Positions 41,037 to 49,786 of a stretch of DNA of 64,000 bases are shown here, in pieces. The stretch is from positions 1-64,000 of the forward strand of contig NZ_AUAM01000015.1 of the NCBI RefSeq assembly GCF_000428725.1. Direction: 5' to 3'. Position numbers and translations under genes: made by a program. The stretch's first letter is position 1. The number at the start of each line of letters is the position of its first letter. This DNA comes from Psychromonas aquimarina ATCC BAA-1526 (GTDB lineage: Bacteria > Pseudomonadota > Gammaproteobacteria > Enterobacterales > Psychromonadaceae). The notes below the pieces were generated by a model. It saw nothing but the letters and a program-made list of their open reading frames with translations. It was not told where the DNA came from and made no database searches.

Positions 41037-43877
41037 ATGTCTTTGTTAAGTGATAGCGCATTATCTCATTTTGAGAGCATCAGGCAGCTGCTTGATTTAA
41101 CCTCTTTCAACGAGCAGCAGAATAGTGATTTAAAAACCGTATTAGGTTTAAGTGATTTTATTGCTGATGCATTCACCCGGCAGCCTGAGCTGCTTGTGGA
41201 GATATTAAACAGCGGGCTGCTCGAGCTGGATCAGCGCTGTGCACAGATTAAGACGGAGCTGCGGGAAGTTCTGCTCAATACTGCTGATGAAACAGCCCTG
41301 CATAAAGCACTGCGTTTATTCCGGCGCAGGCATATGGTGATCATTGCCTGGCGGGAACTGCTTGGCAAAGCCGGTTTAGCGGAAAGTTTTGAGCACACTT
41401 CCTACCTTGCGGATCAGCTGATTATGCAGAGTATGAACTGGTTATATGAAAAACAGTGCGCTGAGCAGGGGACTCCGATGAACGCGGAGGGGGTTAGGCA
41501 GACTCTGTATATTTTTGCTATGGGCAAACTAGGCGGTCGGGAATTAAACTTTTCGTCGGATATCGACCTGATCTTTGCTTATCCTGAGCGCGGACAAACG
41601 CAGGGCGGACGGCGCAGTATCGATAATCAGGTCTTTTTTATTAAGCTGGGGCAGCGCATTATTGCCGCCCTGCATCAGATAACAGTTGACGGTTTTGTTT
41701 ACCGGGTAGATATGCGTCTGAGACCTTTCGGTGAGTCCGGTCCTCTAGTCAGCAGTTTTACCTCTATTGAAGATTATTATCAGAGCCACGGCCGGGAATG
41801 GGAGCGTTATGCCATGGTCAAAGCGCGGGTGATCGGTGAGCAGGGACCCTATAAAGAGGCGCTGCAGGAATTACTTAAACCTTTTGTCTACCGTCGTTAT
41901 ATTGATTTCAGTGCCGTTGAGTCGCTGCGTAAAATGAAAGCTATGATCAGTGCTGAAGTGCGCCGTAAAGGTCTAAAAGATAATATAAAATTAGGCATGG
42001 GCGGAATTCGTGAAATAGAGTTTGTTGCGCAGGCATTTCAGCTGATACGCGGCGGGCGAACGGCTGAACTGCAGCACCGCGGCCTGCAGCAGACGCTTAA
42101 GGTGATCGGCGAGATTGGCGCTATGCCGGCTCCGCGGGTACAGAGTCTGCTTGATTCCTACCATTTTTTACGCTCTGTGGAAAATGTACTGCAGCAGATT
42201 GGGGACAAACAGACGCAGACCCTGCCGGTAAATGAACTGGATAAATTACGTTTAATTTATGTAATGGGTTTTGCTGACTGGCAGAGTTTTTATCAGAAAT
42301 TAAACCAGGTTATGCTTAATGTTCATCAGGAGTTTAACTGGGTGGCAGGGGACAAAGAGGATGAAAATGAGGCCCCTGAACAAGATTTATGTGAATTATG
42401 GGCATTAAACCTGGATCAGCAGGAGGCGGAACATCTGCTCCAGGAAAAAGGTTTAGCTGCGCCTGCCGCCGGGCAGTTTGCTCAGCAGCTGCTGGGGTTT
42501 AAAGAGGATGCCAATAAGCGTCCGATCGGTCCGCGCGGTCAGGAAACGCTGGATAAATTAGTACCGCGAATCATTAAATTAATATGTGCTTATCCGGATC
42601 CCGGCGCATTGATGAACAGAATCCGCAGTCTGTTGTTAAATATTATGCGCCGCACCGCTTATCTGGAGCTGTTAAATGAGAATCAGGGGGCGCTTAAACA
42701 GCTGTTAAAATTATGCAGTGCCAGCCCCCGTGTTGCTTCACAGCTTGCCCGCCATCCTATTTTGTTAGATGAATTAATCGATCCTCAGCACCTTTATAAC
42801 CCCACTGAGCTGCATAACTATAAACGTGATTTACGCTTGTTTATGCTCCGTGTTCCGGAAGAGGATATGGAGCAGCAGATGGAGGCGTTACGCCAGTTTA
42901 AGCAGATGCAGTTTCTGTATATTGCAGCTGCAGATATTGCCGGGGGAATTCAGTTACCGCAGGTAAGTGATCATCTGACCTGTTTGAGCGAAGCATTAAT
43001 GGATTATGTGGTGCAGACTGCATGGCATCATATGGTTGAAAAGTACGGTTTACCGAGCAATGTTGCAGGTCAGGAGCGCAAAGGCTTTGCGGTTATCGGT
43101 TACGGTAAAATGGGCGGTTTTGAGCTGAGTTACAGTTCTGATCTGGATGTTGTATTCCTGCATGACCAGGATATTCAGGGCGAAACAAGCGGCCCGCGGG
43201 TAATTAATAATCAGCTCTTTTATTTCCGTCTCGGGCAGCGCATTATCCATCTGTTCAGTGCGCGTACTAATTCCGGTATTTTATATGAAATAGATATGCG
43301 TCTGCGTCCGTCGGGGGAATCCGGACTGCTGGTGGCAAGTATCGACGGTTATAAGCGATATTTAGAAAATGATGCCTGGACCTGGGAGCATCAAGCCCTG
43401 GTTCGTTCCCGCGCGGTATTTTCTGATCAGAAGCTGCTGAGTGAATTTAATCAGGCTCGTCAGGCGGTGCTTTCTCAGATAAGGAATAATACCGAACTGG
43501 CAACTGAGGTCAGTGATATGCGGGACAAAATGCGTAAACATTTAAACCGTGCTGGCGATAATCAGTTTGATTTAAAACAGTCGCCCGGCGGTATGGTTGA
43601 TATCGAGTTTATTGCCCAGTATTTAGTGCTGGCGAATGCTTACCATTTTCCGCAGGAATTATGTAAATGGTCGGATAATTTACGAATTTTTGAAACCTGC
43701 AGAGAGCTGGGGTTATTAAGCGAAACCGAGGAAAGCTTATTAACGGAAGCCTACTGTCATATTCGCGATGCGGCCCATAGATTATCGCTTAATAAACAGA
43801 CCCGTATAGTCGATGGTGGGTTATTTAAGCAGGAAAGGCAGGATATTGTACATATCTGGGACAAGTTTTTTGCTTAA
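41037..43877 (+). CDS. glnE: Glutamine synthetase adenylyltransferase/deadenylase
   Basis: A 946-residue bifunctional enzyme (E. coli GlnE: 946) that adenylylates glutamine synthetase when glutamine is high and removes AMP when it is low, under PII control. The N-terminal adenylyl-removase nucleotidyltransferase domain has AMGKLGGRELNFSSDIDLIF (about 159-178); the C-terminal adenylyl-transferase domain has GYGKMGGFELSYSSDLDVVF (about 686-705), both with the paired catalytic aspartates. Start at ATG 41037. In E. coli it is flanked by ygiF and hldE; hldE is not here. Confidence 0.97.
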   Translation: MSLLSDSALSHFESIRQLLDLTSFNEQQNSDLKTVLGLSDFIADAFTRQPELLVEILNSGLLELDQRCAQIKTELREVLLNTADETALHKALRLFRRRHMVIIAWRELLGKAGLAESFEHTSYLADQLIMQSMNWLYEKQCAEQGTPMNAEGVRQTLYIFAMGKLGGRELNFSSDIDLIFAYPERGQTQGGRRSIDNQVFFIKLGQRIIAALHQITVDGFVYRVDMRLRPFGESGPLVSSFTSIEDYYQSHGREWERYAMVKARVIGEQGPYKEALQELLKPFVYRRYIDFSAVESLRKMKAMISAEVRRKGLKDNIKLGMGGIREIEFVAQAFQLIRGGRTAELQHRGLQQTLKVIGEIGAMPAPRVQSLLDSYHFLRSVENVLQQIGDKQTQTLPVNELDKLRLIYVMGFADWQSFYQKLNQVMLNVHQEFNWVAGDKEDENEAPEQDLCELWALNLDQQEAEHLLQEKGLAAPAAGQFAQQLLGFKEDANKRPIGPRGQETLDKLVPRIIKLICAYPDPGALMNRIRSLLLNIMRRTAYLELLNENQGALKQLLKLCSASPRVASQLARHPILLDELIDPQHLYNPTELHNYKRDLRLFMLRVPEEDMEQQMEALRQFKQMQFLYIAAADIAGGIQLPQVSDHLTCLSEALMDYVVQTAWHHMVEKYGLPSNVAGQERKGFAVIGYGKMGGFELSYSSDLDVVFLHDQDIQGETSGPRVINNQLFYFRLGQRIIHLFSARTNSGILYEIDMRLRPSGESGLLVASIDGYKRYLENDAWTWEHQALVRSRAVFSDQKLLSEFNQARQAVLSQIRNNTELATEVSDMRDKMRKHLNRAGDNQFDLKQSPGGMVDIEFIAQYLVLANAYHFPQELCKWSDNLRIFETCRELGLLSETEESLLTEAYCHIRDAAHRLSLNKQTRIVDGGLFKQERQDIVHIWDKFFA

Positions 43878-43880
43878 TTA

Positions 43881-43921
43881 ATCCAGTAGAAAGGTGCTTA
43901 ATAAACACCTTTCTACTGGAT
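43881..43921. terminator. Perfect 16-bp hairpin between glnE and lpxL
   Basis: ATCCAGTAGAAAGGTG (43881-43896) is exactly complementary to CACCTTTCTACTGGAT (43906-43921), with a nine-base loop. It fills the gap between the convergent glnE and acyltransferase genes. There is no long T-run, but the stem is strong enough to act on both strands or to stabilise mRNA ends. Confidence 0.7.
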
Positions 43922-43958
43922 TATAGTCAAACTGTTTGCAGAGGCTGATCCCGCATCC

Positions 43959-44882
43959 TTATTTATAAAGCGAAGGTTCGCCTTGTGGACGGGTTTTAAA
44001 GCGGCTGTGCATCCACATATACTGATCGTCACATTCGCAAACCATTTTTTCAATCTGCTGATTGGTACGCCTGGTATCCTGTTGAAGATCTTTACTTGGA
44101 AAATCCTGCAGCGCCGAATAAAAAATAAGTTCATAACCTGCTTCTCCCGGCAGGCGTTTTAAAAATACCGGGATCACACAGCTGTTTTTAGTGCGGGCCA
44201 GATTACTGGTTCCTGCGACGGTATTGGTATTTTCTACGGCAAAGAAAGGTGCAAATACACAGCTTTTATGCGGGCCGTAATCATGATCCGGTGCATACCA
44301 TAATGCTTCGCCTTTTTTTAGGGTACGCAGCATAGATTTAAAATCTGTACGGTCTAACATAGCGTTATGCTCACGCATTCTGCCCCAGTAAAACCAGAAA
44401 TCTAACACCGGGTTGCTGTGTTTGCGGTAAACCGCAGAACAGGGCTGCACCAGTCCGAGAGCACGGGCTCCGATCTCTAATGTTAGAAAATGTGCGCCGA
44501 GAAAGATAATCCCCTTGCCGTCACGATTGGCTTGTTCGACATGCTCTAAACCGGTTACTTTCAACAGGCCTTTAACACGCCAGGACGGCCAGAACCAGGC
44601 CATGCCCATCTCCAGAAGCGCGATACCGGTATTTTCAAAGTTAAGGCGTACTTTCTGTTCAACTTCAGCTTCTGATAGTTCGGGAAAACATAACTGAATA
44701 TTCCGACGGGCAATTTTTCCTCTAGACTTGACGATAAGAGAGGATATTCTCCCAAGCTGCCTGCCTAGCCAGAGTAAAGCGCTATAGGGTAATAAGGAGC
44801 TTAAAAATAGTGCCAGAATGCCTGACCAGGCAAGCCAGTATTTCGGGTGACAGAAGCTCATTTTTAGTTTGTAAGGAGTCAT
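43959..44882 (-). CDS. lpxL: Lipid A late acyltransferase (LpxL/HtrB family)
   Basis: A 307-residue protein (E. coli LpxL: 306) anchored by an N-terminal membrane segment (about 16-34) with a cytoplasmic acyltransferase domain. The catalytic H-x4-E motif is in LGAHFLTLEIGARAL (His near residue 131), and the family segment WYAPDHDYG (about 213-221) and the FKTRPQGEPSLY C-terminus are present. The family adds secondary lauroyl or related chains to Kdo2-lipid IVA. LpxL is preferred over LpxP/LpxM by overall length and motif but the acyl chain cannot be read from sequence. Confidence 0.88.
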   Translation of the reverse strand: MTPYKLKMSFCHPKYWLAWSGILALFLSSLLPYSALLWLGRQLGRISSLIVKSRGKIARRNIQLCFPELSEAEVEQKVRLNFENTGIALLEMGMAWFWPSWRVKGLLKVTGLEHVEQANRDGKGIIFLGAHFLTLEIGARALGLVQPCSAVYRKHSNPVLDFWFYWGRMREHNAMLDRTDFKSMLRTLKKGEALWYAPDHDYGPHKSCVFAPFFAVENTNTVAGTSNLARTKNSCVIPVFLKRLPGEAGYELIFYSALQDFPSKDLQQDTRRTNQQIEKMVCECDDQYMWMHSRFKTRPQGEPSLYK

Positions 44883-45059
44883 AAAGATAAAACCTGCAGA
44901 TAAACAATGAATTATTCTACCGAATTATCGAATAAATGCCTATTTTGTCGCGGATTCTTTTTTTGATTTAACTACACTTATTGGGCAAAGATTTTTCGAT
45001 TCCGCATTGCAGCTGGTTAAATATAAACCGTCATTTTCTGATTTTCATAGGTATCATTT

Positions 45060-47333
45060 ATGGTAAATGCTGAACGCCCTCCTGTTTTTGATTATATTAG
45101 CGGTTTTCTGGGGCTGATTTTATTATTCAGCCTAGCTGTTTTAATTCTCGACAGGAGTGGTAAAACAGTACAGATAAAACAGAACCAGAAACAGATCAAC
45201 AGTTCATATGCAACGATTCTGCAGCAGAGTAAAAAGGATGCGGTTCTGTTATTTGAACTTCAATATAACAATCCGGAAATTGTTTTTCTGCTCGATAAGG
45301 TTGAATCGTCATTAAATGATGCGCAGATGCTGAAACGTTATCGCCAGCAGCTGCGCAATATTCTGCATTTAAAGTTTCAGACAAGCCGTCAGTATTTTCC
45401 CAAGCAGCGCCTTTATCTTCCTGATGGACGTTCTCTGTTAAGTCTGGATTCTCCTTCTAAGGCAATGCTCAGCGATCCTGAATATAATGTGGGTTTACAG
45501 AAAGTATTAGCAGAAAAAATCCCCTATTTCGGACTTGCACTGCTGGATGGTGTTTATGTTTATCGTTTCTTTTTTCCGATTTTTAATGATTACCATGAGC
45601 TGACAGCCGCAGCTGAAGTTAGTCTGCCGTTAAAGAGTATACAAAGTTTTCTTTTCGCTGAGCACGGGACCCGCAGCCGTTATCTTTTTGCAAAACGGCC
45701 GCTGTCCGATGTTAGTAATAAATGGAGTCTGTACCAGGAATCAATTTTATCCGATGATTATTATGTGCACAAACAAACACGTAAAACTAAAAAATATAAT
45801 ATGTATTTAGATAAGCAGCAGTCTCTACAAATAAAAAATACTTTTACAGAGAGTCATTTAATTTCTTTATTCAAAATGGAGGAATTTTCCTTTGAAGCAC
45901 AATTGAATGATACAGACGGTTTTGTCAGTTTTCTGCCGCTGAAAAATATTAACGGTGATCTTGTCGGGCAACTGCTTACTTATACTCCTAACTTAGTCAC
46001 GACTTCTGTTAATAACAATCGTATTTTATTATTTGTCACCCTGTTTGTATCCCTGCTGCTGAGTGCTGTTTTTTACTATCGCAAGTCGGGACACGATCAG
46101 TATATGGTTTCTTTTTATAAAAGCATGATTGATGCGCTGCCTTTTCCGGTTTTTTCAAAAGATAAAAACAATCATTATCAGCATGTTAACGATGCTTTTT
46201 TAAAACACTTTAATCTGACAGCTGATACAAATTTTGATGACGGCGGTGATGCTTTTGAAAAAGAGCCTGAGTGTATACAAATATCCGCACAGGAATTAAT
46301 GGAAGCAGGTGGAAGCAGTAAAACTGAGAGTGAAGTGATAGAAGGGCTGAGCAGTTCTAATTTTGTTACCTCATTATTTGTTTTACAAAATCAGCACCAG
46401 AGTATTACCGGGCTGTTAGGTTTTATTAGCGAAAATACGGAGAAAAAATCGCTTAAAAAAGCGCTGGCGGAGGCACTTTTTTTCCAGCAGCAGTTATTAA
46501 ATCTTATACCTATGGGAGTGCGTTTATTTAATGCAGATAGACAAATATCAGAGATTAACCAGGCTTTTGAACTGCTTAGTGGATTTAATAAAAAGCAGAT
46601 GTTAAGCGCCGACTGTGAAAATATGTTTACCTGCCTGCAGTGTAACCCTGAAGAATGCCCGCTGAGAAAAACCCAGGAGGATAGACTTCATCACCAGATT
46701 GAGACGGTTAAATATAAGGCTGACGGTGAAGTGGGTACTTTTGTTGTTTCTTACGCGCCTCTTCAGCTTAAGTCTGGAGAATTCAACGGGATTATCGAGC
46801 TAACAACAGATATCAGTGATAAAAAAAGTTTATTAGATAAAACCCGTGAATTAATTATTAATGATGAACTAACTGGTTTACTGAATATGCGCGGGCTTTT
46901 GAATATAGGTGCAAATTACTTTCGCTTATCAGAGCGCACTAAAAAACCATTTTTTGCTCTTTATTTTGATATTTTCGGCATGAAAAAGTTAAATTATCAG
47001 TTTGGTGAGAAAGCTGGTGATCAGCTTTTAAAAGATTTTACTGAAATTCTTAAGGATACTTTCCGCGATACGGATTTAATTGCACGTGTCGGAGGAGATG
47101 AATTTGCGGTGCTGTTAAACGAAAGTGATTATCGGATTAGTGATCGTGGACACTTTACCCGGCTGGAACATAATGTGCAGAAATACAATCAGCACAGCAG
47201 TAATGAGTATAAGCTGGTTCTGGATACCGGCATCGTTGAATATTCACCGCAGCTGCATGTCGATCTGCAGGAGTTAATCAGCGAAAGTGAAAAATTAGTT
47301 TATGAGCAGAAACTGAAACGAAATATCAGTTGA
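45060..47333 (+). CDS. Membrane-bound sensor diguanylate cyclase (PAS-GGDEF)
   Basis: A 757-residue protein. The first membrane segment (about 16-34) and second (about 320-338) enclose a ~285-residue periplasmic sensor region with a hydrophobic/charged pattern like Cache domains. Cytoplasmic part: a PAS domain (about 350-460, MIDALPFPVFSKDKNNHYQHVN), a second PAS (about 475-590, LLNLIPMGVRLFNADRQISEIN) containing a cysteine cluster CLQCNPEEC (about 523-531), and a GGDEF domain (about 600-757) with the intact active site VGGDEFAVLL (about 676-685). The RxxD inhibitory site (RDTD) precedes GGDEF by five residues, so product feedback is expected. It makes cyclic-di-GMP; there is no EAL domain. 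Confidence 0.92.
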   Translation: MVNAERPPVFDYISGFLGLILLFSLAVLILDRSGKTVQIKQNQKQINSSYATILQQSKKDAVLLFELQYNNPEIVFLLDKVESSLNDAQMLKRYRQQLRNILHLKFQTSRQYFPKQRLYLPDGRSLLSLDSPSKAMLSDPEYNVGLQKVLAEKIPYFGLALLDGVYVYRFFFPIFNDYHELTAAAEVSLPLKSIQSFLFAEHGTRSRYLFAKRPLSDVSNKWSLYQESILSDDYYVHKQTRKTKKYNMYLDKQQSLQIKNTFTESHLISLFKMEEFSFEAQLNDTDGFVSFLPLKNINGDLVGQLLTYTPNLVTTSVNNNRILLFVTLFVSLLLSAVFYYRKSGHDQYMVSFYKSMIDALPFPVFSKDKNNHYQHVNDAFLKHFNLTADTNFDDGGDAFEKEPECIQISAQELMEAGGSSKTESEVIEGLSSSNFVTSLFVLQNQHQSITGLLGFISENTEKKSLKKALAEALFFQQQLLNLIPMGVRLFNADRQISEINQAFELLSGFNKKQMLSADCENMFTCLQCNPEECPLRKTQEDRLHHQIETVKYKADGEVGTFVVSYAPLQLKSGEFNGIIELTTDISDKKSLLDKTRELIINDELTGLLNMRGLLNIGANYFRLSERTKKPFFALYFDIFGMKKLNYQFGEKAGDQLLKDFTEILKDTFRDTDLIARVGGDEFAVLLNESDYRISDRGHFTRLEHNVQKYNQHSSNEYKLVLDTGIVEYSPQLHVDLQELISESEKLVYEQKLKRNIS

Positions 47334-47344
47334 AGATCATAATC

Positions 47345-48730
47345 CTACAACAGTGCACTGGCGGTTTTCTGCAGCTCTTTTAAGGATACTTTAAGGCCGT
47401 TCTGCGGAGTTAACAGGAAGTAATGAACAGGGCGTTTAAATGCGCTTAATCTATTTTTAATATAATTATTCAGCTGTTCTTCCTGTTTATGATCATTAAA
47501 CCAGTCGATAAATGCCACGGGACGCTGACCGAATAACTGATCTTCAACAGCAACGACATAAGCCTGTCTGACTCCCTGAAAGCTTAATAGGATATTTTCA
47601 ATCTCCTCGGGCTGAATATTTTCACCGCCGCAGATAAATAAGCGGTCTTTACGGCCTGTTATCTGCAGGGTGTTCCCCCTGAGAATACCTAAATCTCGAC
47701 TGGCAAACCAGTGCTCTTCAGGGAGCAGGCTGGCAGCTAAGCTGTTGTTAAAATAACCTAAAAAACGGTTTTTACCACGCAGATAAATTTCATTGGCAAC
47801 TATTTTTACTTGAGTACCGGTTAATATTTTCAGGCTCTGGCTGTTTGTTGAAGTCGCAACTTGAGAACTCATCTCACTTAGACCATAACTTAAATGATAG
47901 GTAAAACCCCGTTCTCTGGTCTGATTCAGCAGGCGCTCCGGAAAAGTGCTTCCACCAAGCAGCAGGTGTTTTATATTCAGCTTGTCTTGTCTGAATAGCG
48001 GTGTTTCTAATAAGCGAAAAAGCTGTGTGGCGACTAATGAAAGATGGGTAATCTGCTGCTTGTGCAGTAAATTCAGGTTTAATTTTTCTGTACTGATAAC
48101 TAAAGTCGCGCCGGCCAGCAGAGTACGCATAACCGCAGCATAGCCGCTGATATGAAAGAGAGGTAATGACAGTAAGTTTCTGTCGCCTTTGTGCAGCGGG
48201 ATGACCTGCTGTGAAGCAGCTGCGCTGTAATAATGATTACTGAAACTGTGCATAACCGCTTTTGCCCGGCCGCTGCTGCCTGAAGTAAAAATGATATTGC
48301 AGACTTGTGATGCCTGTATTGCAATTGCTTTTAAACTGTTCTGCTGCTGTTTATCCGCAGCAAAACTAATGACCAGGCCGGTTAAAGTACAGGAGTCAGG
48401 TCTCTGATCCAGCCATATATACTTACTGTTAAGTATTTTAAGGCGTGACTGTATTTCCTGCTTACTGAAACGCGGATTGATCGGGCTGAAAATAACCCCG
48501 TTACGGATACAGGCAAGCTGCAGTAAGATAAGCTTAAGCGAGTTTGGGGCGACACAGGCTAGGCGGTCACCTCTGCTTAGTCCTAATAAAAGCAGCTGTT
48601 TTACTAAGCATGAAACACGCAGATCCAGCTGGCTGAAAGTCAGTGTCTGACCGTCTTGTTGTATCGCGATGCCTTCGGGGTCTGCCGCCGCCTGTAAACG
48701 AAGCGGGCAGAAATTCAACTTGTGATCCAT
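47345..48730 (-). CDS. menE: O-succinylbenzoate-CoA ligase
   Basis: A 461-residue acyl-CoA synthetase of the AMP-forming family (E. coli MenE: 451) that activates o-succinylbenzoate in menaquinone synthesis. Motifs: the ATP-binding IIFTSGSSGRAKAVMHSF (about 145-162), LSYGLSEMSSQVATS (about 280-294), and the C-terminal hinge GRKDRLFICGGENIQPEEIE (about 368-387). A longer frame begins at 48781, but those extra 17 codons come from a duplicated DNA segment; the start at ATG 48730 (MDHKLNFCPLRL) is the one repeated in the duplication and has GGAA upstream. It is the last gene of dnaB-alr-menC-menE. Confidence 0.94.
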   Translation of the reverse strand: MDHKLNFCPLRLQAAADPEGIAIQQDGQTLTFSQLDLRVSCLVKQLLLLGLSRGDRLACVAPNSLKLILLQLACIRNGVIFSPINPRFSKQEIQSRLKILNSKYIWLDQRPDSCTLTGLVISFAADKQQQNSLKAIAIQASQVCNIIFTSGSSGRAKAVMHSFSNHYYSAAASQQVIPLHKGDRNLLSLPLFHISGYAAVMRTLLAGATLVISTEKLNLNLLHKQQITHLSLVATQLFRLLETPLFRQDKLNIKHLLLGGSTFPERLLNQTRERGFTYHLSYGLSEMSSQVATSTNSQSLKILTGTQVKIVANEIYLRGKNRFLGYFNNSLAASLLPEEHWFASRDLGILRGNTLQITGRKDRLFICGGENIQPEEIENILLSFQGVRQAYVVAVEDQLFGQRPVAFIDWFNDHKQEEQLNNYIKNRLSAFKRPVHYFLLTPQNGLKVSLKELQKTASALL

Positions 48731-48820
48731 AAATGTTCCGGCTGTATGGTGATATTTGGGGGCTGCGGCGTCTGTAAACAAAGCGGGCAGAAATTCAGCT
48801 TGTGGCCCATAAACACTCCA
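48681..48820. repeat. 80-bp tandem duplication of the menC/menE junction
   Basis: 48681-48740 and 48761-48820 align with a period of exactly 80 bp; I count about 46 of 60 aligned bases identical, and about 41 of the 49 nearest the start codon, with mostly transition differences. Both copies carry the same overlapping TGA stop (of menC or its relic) and ATG start (of menE or its relic). The upstream copy keeps the true menC C-terminus, the downstream copy the true menE start. Confidence 0.85.
48715..48810 (-). CDS. 31-codon ORF created by the junction duplication
   Basis: The upstream copy of the duplicated menE start (ATG 48810, with GGAG seven bases upstream) opens a 31-codon frame beginning MGHKLNFCPL, like menE itself (MDHKLNFCPL), and ending PEHLWITS at TGA 48717-48715, like menC itself (ECLWATS). 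It therefore overlaps the menC end by 16 bases and the menE start by 16 bases, the same geometry on both sides. It may be translated and couple menC to menE, or be a neutral relic. No peptide function is implied. Confidence 0.4.
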   Translation of the reverse strand: MGHKLNFCPLCLQTPQPPNITIQPEHLWITS

Positions 48821-49775
48821 GTTGAGAGAGAGCTTCAGGAAGATTTTCCGCTGTGGTTAACGGCCCTGCGGCAAAATATTTAAGTGTGTCTAAGCCTAAT
48901 GAAATATCCGTTGAATTCTGCCAGTATAAAGCTAAGCAGGTTAACTGCTGCAGACCAACAATAGACTCAAAAGAGGAGCTGATGCTCACCTTCAGCTGAT
49001 CCCTATGAGCATTATTGATTAAGGCCTGCATGCGCTGCAGTGAGCCGATTAAGCTTGGTTTGATAACTAATGCTTTAATACAGCGTTTATACTGGTAACA
49101 GAAATCAGGCTGCAGCAGGGTTTCATCAAGCGCCAGAGCTATCTGGTGCTGTTCTGCTAATTGTATATTATCTATATAACTAGCTGTTGGTTCTTCAATA
49201 TAATCCAGCCGGCTGCTGTTTATACTGCTGAAAAACAGATCTGCCTGTTCGACTGTCCAGGCCTGATTAGCATCACAGCGGATCAGTAATAGCGGATTAA
49301 TAGATGTTAATTGATTAAATAATAGAATATCTGCTTCGGGTGACTGTCTGGCTGCTTTGAGTTTAACCAGATCAGGGCACTTTAAAGCAAGATACTGTTT
49401 GATAACCGTCTGATTATCTCCCTGTAGTAAAGGTACTTTATCTAGATTTACTGCCTGCGGTGCGCAGGGGATTTTCTGTGCCGCATAATCCAAAGCAAAC
49501 TGTACGCTTGGATACAACTCGCTCTCTTCGCTTAAGTTTTCTAGCCCCCGCTCGAGCAGGCCGATAACCTGCTCTTTAGCCTGCGCCAGTGTCTCACGGC
49601 TGAAACCGGGCAGCGGAGCTATTTCAGCAAGGCTGATATCCCCGTCTTTATCCTGCAGCTGTAAAATGAGACCTTCGCGATATTTGAGGTTAAAGCCTTT
49701 AAAGTTTAAAGGCTTTAAAAAAGGGATTTTATAAGCAAATAGTTTAATGACTTCAGAGCGCCGGCCAGTCTTCAT
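48795..49775 (-). CDS. menC: o-Succinylbenzoate synthase
   Basis: A 326-residue enolase-superfamily enzyme (E. coli MenC: 320) dehydrating SHCHC to o-succinylbenzoate in menaquinone synthesis. The catalytic lysine is in VKLKAARQ (about 133-138), metal ligands in LIRCDANQAW (Asp near 169), DYIEEPT (Glu near 193) and ALDETL (Asp near 217), and the second lysine in ALVIKPSLIGS (about 241). It lies 11 bp after alr on the same strand. Its natural 3' overlap with menE has been duplicated (see 48681-48820). Confidence 0.94.
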   Translation of the reverse strand: MKTGRRSEVIKLFAYKIPFLKPLNFKGFNLKYREGLILQLQDKDGDISLAEIAPLPGFSRETLAQAKEQVIGLLERGLENLSEESELYPSVQFALDYAAQKIPCAPQAVNLDKVPLLQGDNQTVIKQYLALKCPDLVKLKAARQSPEADILLFNQLTSINPLLLIRCDANQAWTVEQADLFFSSINSSRLDYIEEPTASYIDNIQLAEQHQIALALDETLLQPDFCYQYKRCIKALVIKPSLIGSLQRMQALINNAHRDQLKVSISSSFESIVGLQQLTCLALYWQNSTDISLGLDTLKYFAAGPLTTAENLPEALSQLECLWATS

Positions 49776-49786
49776 CTGTTTGTCTC

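Noticed and set aside
48731-48781. menE starting at 48781 with 17 extra N-terminal residues
   Set aside because: The extra codons come from the DNA between the two duplicated junction copies; the repeated start block and family N-terminus support ATG 48730.
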